A stretch of DNA of 6,428 nucleotides, from the NCBI GenBank assembly GCA_027022775.1, contig JALVXO010000262.1, forward strand, positions 1-6,428, read 5' to 3'. A program made the position numbers and the translations under genes. Below are positions 1 through 5,408 of the stretch, in pieces. Under the pieces are notes generated by a model that worked only from the letters and a program-made list of their open reading frames with translations, did no database searches and was not told the DNA's origin. Source of the stretch: Campylobacteraceae bacterium. Lineage in GTDB: Bacteria > Campylobacterota > Campylobacteria > Campylobacterales > Sulfurovaceae. Numbering within the stretch: the first letter of the stretch is position 1; every line of letters begins with the position of its first letter.

Positions 1-64
1 TTGTAGCTTCGAAACCGCAGCGTCCTGAGCAAAGCGAACCGCAAAGGCAAAAGCGTTAAGCAAA
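1..64. repeat. Dispersed repeat, copy 1 (cut by window edge)
   Basis: First of three related non-coding units. Bases 1-51 match 252-302 at 47 of 51 positions, and bases 44-64 recur exactly at 134-154. The unit starts TTGTAGCTTCGAAACC and ends in GGCAAA, so its ends are loosely inverted (TTTG..CTTCG against CGAAGGCAAA). It is about half G+C, well above the surrounding genes. It probably begins before the window. No transposase is visible. Confidence 0.8.
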
Positions 65-84
65 CGATACCTGCGTATCGTTTG
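61..84. repeat. Perfect hairpin between repeat copies 1 and 2
   Basis: CAAACGATAC, loop CTGC, then GTATCGTTTG: a perfect 10-bp inverted repeat with a 4-base loop. It overlaps the end of copy 1 and the start of copy 2, so it joins the two units. Function unknown; there is no T-run, so a terminator role is unlikely. Confidence 0.8.
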
Positions 85-160
85 TAGCTTCGAAACCGGA
101 GCGGTCGGAATGAGCCTAGCGTTTGAAGCCGCGAAGGCAAAAGCGTTAAGCAAAGGCAAA
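81..160. repeat. Dispersed repeat, copy 2 (diverged middle)
   Basis: The head TTTGTAGCTTCGAAACCG is shared with copies 1 and 3, and the tail at 134-154 is identical to 44-64. The middle (about 99-130) differs, holding GGTCGGAATGAGCCTAGC instead of the GCGTCCT section. This mosaic pattern suggests a family of units with an exchangeable centre. Confidence 0.75.
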
Positions 161-209
161 CTGCAGGGACGCTATGCAAGAGTGCATAAACGCTTACTAG
201 CTCACAGCT

Positions 210-235
210 AAAAAGTTAAAGCAGTTTAACTTTTT
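210..235. terminator. Terminator-like A/T hairpin
   Basis: AAAAAGTTAAA, loop GCAG, then TTTAACTTTTT: a perfect 11-bp inverted repeat whose right arm runs into a T7 tract (231-237), with A's on the left, so it could act on both strands. The stem is weak, with only one G-C pair. No gene ends just before it in the window, so it may instead be a structural part of the repeat array. A smaller hairpin, TATGCA-AGAG-TGCATA, lies at 173-188. Confidence 0.4.
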
Positions 236-250
236 TTAACGCTGCTGCTG

Positions 251-302
251 TTTGTAGCTTCGAAACCGCAGCGTCCTAATCAAAGCGAACTGCGAAGGCA
301 AA
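251..302. repeat. Dispersed repeat, copy 3
   Basis: The head 251-277 is identical to copy 1, and the whole unit matches it with four substitutions. It is preceded by GCTGCTGCTG (241-250) and ends at GGCAAA. It lies about 170 bases before the MATE start codon. Confidence 0.8.
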
Positions 303-354
303 TGGCTTTACTTCAGCACCCTGCTGCCAATGACCAATGCAGATAGAGTATTGG

Positions 355-375
355 CTAATGCAAATTTTGGGTTTA
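355..375 (+). repeat. Short dispersed motif upstream of the MATE gene
   Basis: The core CTAATGCAAATTTTG is followed by GGGTTTA. The same motif with one change occurs at 4497-4517 on the same strand, and an inverted copy lies at 4417-4438. Here and at 4497 it sits roughly 100-115 bases before a start codon. A regulatory site and a small repeat element are both possible. Confidence 0.6.
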
Positions 376-407
376 ACTTTTTGCGCACTCTCCTATTAAT
401 AAAATAG

Positions 408-449
408 AAATATTGCCAAATAAGCCAATATTTGGTTTACTTTAGTAAA
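408..449. promoter_or_regulatory. Overlapping dyads in the MATE leader
   Basis: Two inverted repeats share bases: AAATATTG (408-415) with CAATATTT (426-433), and CCAAATA (416-422) with TATTTGG (429-435). They cannot form together. A third dyad, TTTACT-TT-AGTAAA (436-449), follows and ends 22 bases before the MATE start codon. They could be operator sites or alternative RNA folds, but AT-rich sequence produces such dyads easily. I find no convincing sigma-70 promoter or Shine-Dalgarno sequence for the MATE gene. Confidence 0.3.
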
Positions 450-471
450 ATTCCAAAAAAGTTATTTTTTA

Positions 472-1764
472 ATGAATAGAGACATTTTAAAACTTGCAAT
501 TCCAAATATTTTAAGCAATATCTCCATTCCTCTTGTTACAAGCGTCGATACAGCTTTAATGGGGCATTTAAACAGTGCCAGCCTGGCTGCTTTGGGAGCT
601 ATGGGGATGGTTTTTATGGTGCTTTACGGCGCTTTTAACTTTTTAAGAAGCGGCACAACCGGCATTACAGCGCAAGCGTTTGGCATGCAAAATGTCAAAT
701 TAATCTCTAACACTCTCTGGCGCGCCCTCTTTATCGCTGCTGCTTTAGGACTGGCTGCAATTTTAGCAAAAGAGTATATTTTAAATATCTCAATCTCTTT
801 AATGAATATCCAAAACAGTTTCCTTAAGCCTGCTGTTGACTATTTTAATATCCGAATATTCACTGCGCCGGCGATATTTTTAACTTATGCACTTGTTGGC
901 TGGTTTTTTGGAATGCAAAATGCACTCTATCCGCTCATTATAACTTTAATTTTAAACCTGTTAAATATCATCTTTAGTTACTACTTTGTTTATATTGAAA
1001 ATATGGGAATAAAAGGTGCTGCTTACGGTACTCTTATATCACAGTATGCAGCTTTATTTTCAGGTTTTTTTATTCTTTTAAAATATAAAGCATACCTTTA
1101 TAAACCAAAGTTAAAAGAGATTTTAATAAAAAATGAACTGGCAAGGTTTTTTAGAATAAACCGTGATATTTTTATTAGAACGCTCGCGTTAACCTTTGCA
1201 TTTGCTTTTCTTTACTCAAAAGCCTCCTCATATTCGCAGCAGGCATTAAGCGTAACTGTGCTGCTTTTGCAATTTATTATATGGTTTGCCTACTCAATAG
1301 ACGGTTTTGCAAATGCAAGCGAAAGTCTGGTTGGAAAATATTACGGCAAAAAAGATATGCCCAATTTGTTAAAAGCGGTCAAATATTCATTAATGTGGTC
1401 TTTTGGAGTCAGTTTTGCATACTTTTTGATATATTTTATCTTTGGAGAAGAGATTTTGCACCTATTGACAAACCAGCAAAATTTAATATATGCCGCATCT
1501 GGCTTTCTGCCCCTGATGGCTTTTGTGCCGTTTATCAGTTTTTTGGCATTTATATGGGATGGCATTTTTATAGGTTTAACAGCTGCCAAAGAGATGCGCA
1601 ATACTATTTTATTATCTTTAACCCTTTTTATTTTAGGGTTTTATTTAACTAAAAACCTTAATTACCTATACTCTTTATGGGTAAATTTTTTACTTTTTCT
1701 TCTCTACAGAGGCGTTATACAAAGCGCCCTTTTCTTTTTTGGAAAAATGTTAAAAAGATATTGA
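472..1764 (+). CDS. MATE family efflux transporter, DinF-like
   Basis: An inner-membrane multidrug/toxin extrusion protein, expected to expel organic cations or other toxic compounds using a Na+ or H+ gradient. The 430 residues fit the family and are almost wholly hydrophobic, consistent with about 12 membrane helices in two MatE halves (roughly 7-200 and 230-425). DinF-type signatures are visible: VDTALMGHL at 25-33, with Asp26 in helix 1 where the family has its ion-coupling acid; FLRSGTTGITAQAFG at 57-71; SIDGFANASESLVGKYYG at 275-292; and WDGIFIGLTAAKEMRNT at 362-378. The ATG at 472 is the only reasonable start, because an in-frame stop lies at 421 with no ATG, GTG or TTG between, and the protein begins like family members. 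No good Shine-Dalgarno sequence precedes it. The substrate cannot be predicted. Confidence 0.93.
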   Translation: MNRDILKLAIPNILSNISIPLVTSVDTALMGHLNSASLAALGAMGMVFMVLYGAFNFLRSGTTGITAQAFGMQNVKLISNTLWRALFIAAALGLAAILAKEYILNISISLMNIQNSFLKPAVDYFNIRIFTAPAIFLTYALVGWFFGMQNALYPLIITLILNLLNIIFSYYFVYIENMGIKGAAYGTLISQYAALFSGFFILLKYKAYLYKPKLKEILIKNELARFFRINRDIFIRTLALTFAFAFLYSKASSYSQQALSVTVLLLQFIIWFAYSIDGFANASESLVGKYYGKKDMPNLLKAVKYSLMWSFGVSFAYFLIYFIFGEEILHLLTNQQNLIYAASGFLPLMAFVPFISFLAFIWDGIFIGLTAAKEMRNTILLSLTLFILGFYLTKNLNYLYSLWVNFLLFLLYRGVIQSALFFFGKMLKRY

Positions 1765-1789
1765 CTATAAAAAAATAATATGTTATAAT
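1761..1789 (+). promoter_or_regulatory. Sigma-70 promoter for the TPR gene
   Basis: TTGACT (1761-1766), a 17-base spacer and TATAAT (1784-1789), with an extended -10 TG at 1781-1782. The -35 box overlaps the TGA stop of the MATE gene (1762-1764). Predicted transcription starts near 1796, leaving a leader of about 24 bases to the ATG at 1820. I see no terminator for the MATE gene here, so read-through is also possible. Confidence 0.7.
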
Positions 1790-1819
1790 TTTAAAAACCT
1801 CCATAAAATGGGAATAATT

Positions 1820-2956
1820 ATGAAAACCTTATCTTATAAAGCTATACACAAAAATGGCACTGTTAAAATTGGATATATAAAAGAAAAAGATACTAAAAAA
1901 GTATTAAAAGAGTTAGAAAAAAACGGTTACAGCGAAATAGATATAATAAATGACAAACTTATTGGAAATATCCGCGAAGAGCTGAAAGATTTAGATGATA
2001 CAGCACTTAAATACCTTGTAAAACATGATTTGGAAAAAAGCGCCAAAGAGTCTGTTTTTGAAAGCTTAAAAGAGTATTTTGCAACTCATAAAAACAGTTT
2101 GTCAATTTTTTTGCTTATACTCTTTTTCGGATTGATTGTAAAAAATTACTGGGCTGTAGGAGCTGGGCTGTTTTTAATTGGAGCACTCTTTATATTTTGG
2201 ATTTTAAGCCCAAATTATGAATATGTTTACAAAAATATTCATAAAAATCTTGCTTTTGGAAACTATCTAAATGCGCTTGAACTTATAAACAGGCTGGAGA
2301 GAAAAAAATTAAAAAACAGCCAAAAAGCCGATTTGGCAAGATTAAAAGCAAACATTGTAGCCTGCCGCGGACACTTGGGGTATGCTATTTTAATTCTTGA
2401 CAGTTATAAAAAGTTTCTGCTTGAGGGTTCACCGGCTCTTTATTACTCTTTTAGGGCTATGCTCTATTTAAACAGGCGCGACTATAAAGAGTTTTTAAAA
2501 CAGATACAAAAAGCTTACGAAAGCGACCCAAAAGCGGTAGTTGCAGTAGATTTGGCACTCGCCCACAGCAAATTTGGGAACATAAATTACGCAAAAGAGA
2601 TTATTGAAACAATAGATATAGATGAATTGCCAAAATATGCAAAATTTGCCTACTATCTGGCACTTGGAAACATCGCTTATGTAATGCAGTTAAAAGATGA
2701 TGCTTTAAGTTACTATAAACTTATGTTAAACTGCACCAAAGAACATATAAACAACCCCGCTATGTGGATTTATATCGCTTTGGGAATCGGGCACTATGCG
2801 GTGCTGCTGGCGGACTTAAACAGAAAAGATGAAGCAGACGAAATTTTAAAAGATTCGATAGTAAAAATCATAAATATCCACGCAGACGACTATCTGCGGG
2901 GCAAATTAACAAAAAGATACCCAGATATCTTTGACCCCTCACCTAGATGCAAATAA
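1820..2956 (+). CDS. Two-TM membrane protein with GspF-like N-terminus and TPR-like tail
   Basis: Function unknown. The start at 1820 (378 residues) is preferred over the ATG at 1808, because GGGA (1810-1813) precedes it at a suitable distance and the predicted transcript starts near 1796; from 1808 it would be 382 residues. Residues below count from 1808. Positions 9-47 (SYKAIHKNGTVKIGYI, then a helix ending KNGYSEIDI) resemble the short N-terminal region of GspF/PilC secretion platform proteins, but no GspF domain follows. A charged linker comes next, then two membrane helices at about 98-112 and 115-133, and a helical C-terminus (135-365) with TPR-like helix pairs such as GNYLNALELINRLE, GNINYAKEIIETI and ALGNIAYVMQLKDDALSYY. 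The topology suggests both ends are cytosolic. It may act as a membrane-anchored scaffold. It lies between an efflux gene and a sugar-phosphate mutase, which does not define its role. Confidence 0.8.
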   Translation: MKTLSYKAIHKNGTVKIGYIKEKDTKKVLKELEKNGYSEIDIINDKLIGNIREELKDLDDTALKYLVKHDLEKSAKESVFESLKEYFATHKNSLSIFLLILFFGLIVKNYWAVGAGLFLIGALFIFWILSPNYEYVYKNIHKNLAFGNYLNALELINRLERKKLKNSQKADLARLKANIVACRGHLGYAILILDSYKKFLLEGSPALYYSFRAMLYLNRRDYKEFLKQIQKAYESDPKAVVAVDLALAHSKFGNINYAKEIIETIDIDELPKYAKFAYYLALGNIAYVMQLKDDALSYYKLMLNCTKEHINNPAMWIYIALGIGHYAVLLADLNRKDEADEILKDSIVKIINIHADDYLRGKLTKRYPDIFDPSPRCK

Positions 2957-2978
2957 ATAGGCTTAACAGCTTATTTAT
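2953..2978 (+). terminator. Hairpin at the 3' end of the TPR gene
   Basis: ATAAATAGGCT pairs with AGCTTATTTAT around a TAAC loop: 11 pairs including one G-U. It includes the last two bases of the TAA stop codon context (2954-2956). No T-run follows, so it may be a weak terminator, an RNA-processing or stability element, or a structure shielding the 3' end. Confidence 0.35.
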
Positions 2979-2986
2979 GATAAAAT
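2978..2986 (+). promoter_or_regulatory. Possible extended -10 promoter for the mutase gene
   Basis: TGATAAAAT reads as an extended -10 element (TGN then TAAAAT). There is no matching -35 box at 17 bases. Transcription would begin near 2993, upstream of the GTG start at 3014 but downstream of the ATG at 2987, which fits the GTG start. The hit is weak in such AT-rich sequence. Confidence 0.3.
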
Positions 2987-3001
2987 ATGCCCAAATATCA
3001 T

Positions 3002-3006
3002 AAGGG
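3002..3006 (+). promoter_or_regulatory. Ribosome binding site that decides the mutase start
   Basis: AAGGG lies seven bases before the GTG at 3014. The alternative ATG at 2987 has only A/T-rich sequence before it, so this site favours the GTG. Confidence 0.6.
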
Positions 3007-3013
3007 CTGCAGT

Positions 3014-4408
3014 GTGAAAAATATTTTCAGAGAATACGATATACGCGGAATTTACAGTAAAGAGTTAAATGAGCAGAGCGTAAAACTTATAGGCTTTTTT
3101 CTGGGCAAAATTATTAAAAAGCGCGGCGGCAATGCAGCTGTGGGGTATGACGCCAGGGAACACTCGCCAATTTTAAGAGACTGGCTGGTTTCGGGATTAA
3201 ACTATGCAGGCTGCAGGGTTTACGATATGGGGCTGGTGCCTACACCTGTTAACTATTTCTCTAACTATATCCCCCAAAAAAGTGAAGATGGCTCTCAAAT
3301 TGAAATTAACGGCTCAATTATGATTACCGGCTCTCACAATCCAAAAGAGTACAACGGATTTAAAATTACAATAGATAAAATGCCCTTTTACGGCAGCGAT
3401 ATTTATACTCTTGGGAAAGAGGTTGAGCAAAATTTACACCTAAAAATTCCTACCGACACCTCTAAAACTAAAATAGATACAAAAAATCAATATATAAACT
3501 ATATGATTGAGCAGTTTAACCACTTAAAAGGATTAGATAAAAAAATTGTTATAGATTGCGGAAATGGAGTTGCCGGAGTTGTGCTGCAAGATATATTTAA
3601 CGCTTTAAATTTCAACTTTAAACCCCTCTACTGCGAACCTGACGGCACATTTCCAAATCACCATCCAGACCCATCTGTAGAAGAGAACCTGCAAGATTTA
3701 ATTTTGGCGCTAAAAGGCAGAGATTTAGGTTTTGCTTATGATGGCGATGCAGATAGAATAGCAGTTTTAACTCCAAAACACAATATTAAAGGAGACCAGC
3801 TCGCATTAATTTTAAGCCTGGGAATCAAAAACCCCACAGTAATTGGCGAAGTTAAATGCTCTAAAATAATGTATGACGAATTAAAAAGAAGAGGTGCAAA
3901 AGCCATAATGTATAAAACCGGCCACTCAAATTTAAAAATGAAAATGCAAGAAACAAATGCCGACCTTGCATGCGAGGTGAGCGGACACATATTTTTTAAA
4001 CACCGCTATTTTGGATATGATGATGCGATTTACGCAACATTAAGAGTTTTAGAACTTGTAAAAGAAGGAGTAAATTTAGACAAAGAGATAGAGAGCCTGC
4101 CAAAACTCTTCTCTACCGATGAGCTTAAAATAGATACCACAGACAGTGCAAAATTTAAAATTATTGAAAAGATTAAAAATATCTTAAAAAATCCGCCAAA
4201 AGAGCTGCCTGAAATTATAGATATAATCACAATTGACGGATTAAGAATAAATTTCAGCAACGGCTGGGCGCTTGTTAGGGCAAGCAACACCACTCCGATA
4301 CTTGTTACCCGTTTCGAAGCAGATACAAAAGAGAATTTAACACTTTATATTAATCAAATTCAAAAAATTATCGACAGCGCCAAAACAAGGGTAGAAAATA
4401 GGAAATAA
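3014..4408 (+). CDS. manB: Phosphomannomutase/phosphoglucomutase
   Basis: A cytosolic alpha-D-phosphohexomutase (AlgC/ManB family) that interconverts the 6-phosphates and 1-phosphates of mannose or glucose, feeding nucleotide sugars for LPS, O-antigen or capsule. From the GTG at 3014 it has 464 residues, the usual family length, and begins VKNIFREYDIRG as relatives do; an ATG at 2987 would add nine unlikely residues. All four active-site signatures are present: the phosphoserine loop TGSHNP (Ser107), the metal-binding DGDADR (243-248), the sugar-specificity loop CEVSGH (320-325) and the phosphate-binding RASNTTP (422-428). The last differs from the common R-S-G-T-E-P form, but the family tolerates this. 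Substrate preference cannot be told from sequence, and the symbol manB is given by family only. The neighbouring genes are not sugar-related, so it may be a stand-alone housekeeping gene. Confidence 0.93.
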   Translation: MKNIFREYDIRGIYSKELNEQSVKLIGFFLGKIIKKRGGNAAVGYDAREHSPILRDWLVSGLNYAGCRVYDMGLVPTPVNYFSNYIPQKSEDGSQIEINGSIMITGSHNPKEYNGFKITIDKMPFYGSDIYTLGKEVEQNLHLKIPTDTSKTKIDTKNQYINYMIEQFNHLKGLDKKIVIDCGNGVAGVVLQDIFNALNFNFKPLYCEPDGTFPNHHPDPSVEENLQDLILALKGRDLGFAYDGDADRIAVLTPKHNIKGDQLALILSLGIKNPTVIGEVKCSKIMYDELKRRGAKAIMYKTGHSNLKMKMQETNADLACEVSGHIFFKHRYFGYDDAIYATLRVLELVKEGVNLDKEIESLPKLFSTDELKIDTTDSAKFKIIEKIKNILKNPPKELPEIIDIITIDGLRINFSNGWALVRASNTTPILVTRFEADTKENLTLYINQIQKIIDSAKTRVENRK

Positions 4409-4419
4409 CCTATTTTTTG
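4392..4419 (+). terminator. Intrinsic terminator overlapping the mutase stop codon
   Basis: AAAATAGG (4395-4402), a six-base loop AAATAA containing the TAA stop, then CCTATTTT (4409-4416) continuing to a T6 tract (4413-4418). The stem is eight perfect pairs, and G-U and A-U pairs can extend it outward to 4392 and 4419. The last codons of the gene form its left arm. Confidence 0.6.
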
Positions 4420-4423
4420 AACA

Positions 4424-4511
4424 CAAAATTTGCATTAGAATTGGCAAAAATTTAGCAAATGCCTAATTTAAATGATTTGATAAAGGTTATTAATCTCTAA
4501 TGCAAATTTTG
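4424..4511. repeat. 88-bp element with 16-bp terminal inverted repeats
   Basis: CAAAATTTGCATTAGA (4424-4439) is the exact reverse complement of 4496-4511. The right arm with its flank (4497-4517) matches 355-375 at 20 of 21 positions, so the motif is dispersed. The 56-bp interior is AT-rich and non-coding. It could be a small non-autonomous element or a large RNA hairpin downstream of the mutase terminator. No clear target-site duplication is visible. Confidence 0.6.
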
Positions 4512-4557
4512 AGTTTATAAAAGCTGCAATTTTTTTCTATAAAAAAATGGCAAATAC

Positions 4558-4586
4558 TTGATAAAAATTTAAAAAAGTTATATAAT
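4558..4586 (+). promoter_or_regulatory. Sigma-70 promoter for the methyltransferase-like gene
   Basis: TTGATA (4558-4563), a 17-base spacer and TATAAT (4581-4586). Transcription is predicted near 4593, giving a leader of about 37 bases. A small dyad, TATAG/CTATA (4596-4613), lies in the leader just before the ribosome binding site. Confidence 0.7.
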
Positions 4587-4615
4587 TTTCTGAAATATAG
4601 GCTTTTGTCTATAAA

Positions 4616-4619
4616 AAGG
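4616..4619 (+). promoter_or_regulatory. Ribosome binding site of the methyltransferase-like gene
   Basis: AAGG lies ten bases before the ATG at 4630, a slightly long but acceptable spacing. It supports the ATG as the start. Confidence 0.45.
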
Positions 4620-4629
4620 TTTTCTTAAT

Positions 4630-5283
4630 ATGGCGCACACATTAATATCTAAACTCAAACCCAACTTTTTAGATATAAGCGAATTAAAATATGATATTTT
4701 AATATCAAAAAAACAAAAATGCGCACTCCACACCAACTTTGCTTCTAAATTTCCTTTTTTTTCATTTTTTTTCATAAAAGGAGATATAAACAGTGTCCGA
4801 AAAGAGCTTTTAAGCAAAATAGAATGGAAAGAGGGGCTCTCGTTGCTCTTTGTATCAATAAACGAAGGTGATGACCTGCTATATATTCCCAAAAACATAA
4901 ATCAAAAAAGCTTAAGCATTGTAGGGATAGATATCTCTTTTTCAAATCTAAAATATGTAAAAAATCTTTATGAAAACCGCTTTAATCTTTCACTTTTGCA
5001 GTGCTGTGCCCAGGAGCTGCCTTTTTTAGACAGCCAGTTTGATGCAGTAATCTGCATAGGCGGATTTAATAAATATAAAAACAGCATAAAAACAGCAAAA
5101 GAGTTTTTAAGGGTAGCAAAACCGAATGGAAAAATATTAATAGCAGACAGATACAGCAAAGATTTTAAATTTCAGGAAAAACTTGATAAATTAGAAAGAG
5201 AAATACTAAAACTCACTTACGAATGCAACATTAACTTGGTTGAAAAAGAGAAGTTTTATACTGTAGAGTTTATTAAAGAGTAA
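4630..5283 (+). CDS. Class I SAM-dependent methyltransferase-like protein
   Basis: The C-terminal two thirds has the class I methyltransferase (Methyltransf_11/UbiE-like) layout: an entry helix at 55-65, motif I strand and loop at 72-82, an acidic SAM-binding strand VGIDIS (98-103), CAQELPFLDSQFDAVICIGGF (126-146) for motifs II-III, and EFLRVAKPNGKILIADR (158-174) for the post-motif strand. Motif I reads LLFVSINEGDD, whereas active enzymes normally have a glycine-rich loop such as VLDVGCGTG; only one glycine remains. SAM binding is therefore uncertain, and it may be a diverged enzyme or a non-catalytic relative. At 217 residues it is of ordinary size. The N-terminal 50 residues have no recognised domain and include an aromatic stretch, FPFFSFFF (41-48), encoded by two T8 tracts. 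It has its own promoter and is followed by convergent genes, so it is probably monocistronic. Substrate unknown. Confidence 0.8.
   Translation: MAHTLISKLKPNFLDISELKYDILISKKQKCALHTNFASKFPFFSFFFIKGDINSVRKELLSKIEWKEGLSLLFVSINEGDDLLYIPKNINQKSLSIVGIDISFSNLKYVKNLYENRFNLSLLQCCAQELPFLDSQFDAVICIGGFNKYKNSIKTAKEFLRVAKPNGKILIADRYSKDFKFQEKLDKLEREILKLTYECNINLVEKEKFYTVEFIKE
4755..4774 (+). repeat. Tandem T8CA tracts inside the coding region
   Basis: TTTTTTTTCA occurs twice back to back, placing two 8-base T runs in codons 42-48 of the methyltransferase-like gene. Such tracts can gain or lose bases by slippage and switch the frame. The present lengths keep the frame open. Confidence 0.75.
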
Positions 5284-5347
5284 ATCTTTTAATTCCCGTC
5301 AAAACAGTAACCCCGCAAAAAATATCTATCCCGGCAACTCTTTTCAT
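5273..5347 (-). other. Possible 24-codon small ORF at the convergent junction
   Basis: On the minus strand an ATG (5345-5347) follows GGGAGGAGA closely and opens a 24-codon frame containing GIDIFCGVTVLTG, ending at a TAA inside the 3' end of the methyltransferase-like gene. The frame stays open upstream to 5383, through a GTG at 5378-5380 (35 codons). The Shine-Dalgarno-like run is unusually close to the ATG. It could be a real small gene, a decayed remnant or chance. No function is assigned. Confidence 0.2.
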
Positions 5348-5356
5348 TCTCCTCCC

Positions 5357-5408
5357 ATCACTGTCACTGTCCCCTGTCACTATTCACTATCACTGTCACT
5401 ATCCACTA
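5357..5408. repeat. Degenerate short tandem repeat 3' of ybgC
   Basis: The block is built from CACTGTCACT and CACTATCACT variants. ATCACTGTCACT occurs at 5357-5368 and 5389-5400, and TGTCACTATYCACTA at 5375-5389 and 5394-5408. It reaches the last base of the ybgC stop codon (TAG, 5406-5408). It fills most of the convergent intergenic space, where I see no clear terminator hairpin for either gene. Confidence 0.7.

Noticed and set aside
1..302. CRISPR array
   Set aside because: The repeats are imperfect, unequally spaced, contain changing centres, and have no uniform spacers or cas genes nearby.
371..405. Sigma-70 promoter for the MATE gene (TTTAAC with TATTAA or TAAAAT)
   Set aside because: The -35 match is poor and the spacing is 16 or 22 bases depending on the -10 chosen; not better than chance in AT-rich sequence.
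1281..1652. Overlapping open frames inside the MATE gene, on both strands
   Set aside because: They lie wholly within a well-supported gene, show no domain, and have cysteine- and aromatic-rich composition typical of wrong-frame translation.
3736..4293. Two minus-strand frames inside the mutase gene
   Set aside because: Antisense shadows of a conserved enzyme; no ribosome site and no family features.
4793..4795. Internal GTG start after AAAAGGAGAT
   Set aside because: It is out of frame with the methyltransferase and meets a stop after a few codons.
4578..4898. Minus-strand frame across the methyltransferase promoter and N-terminus
   Set aside because: It would run through the plus-strand promoter and the T8 tracts, and its low-complexity sequence resembles no protein.
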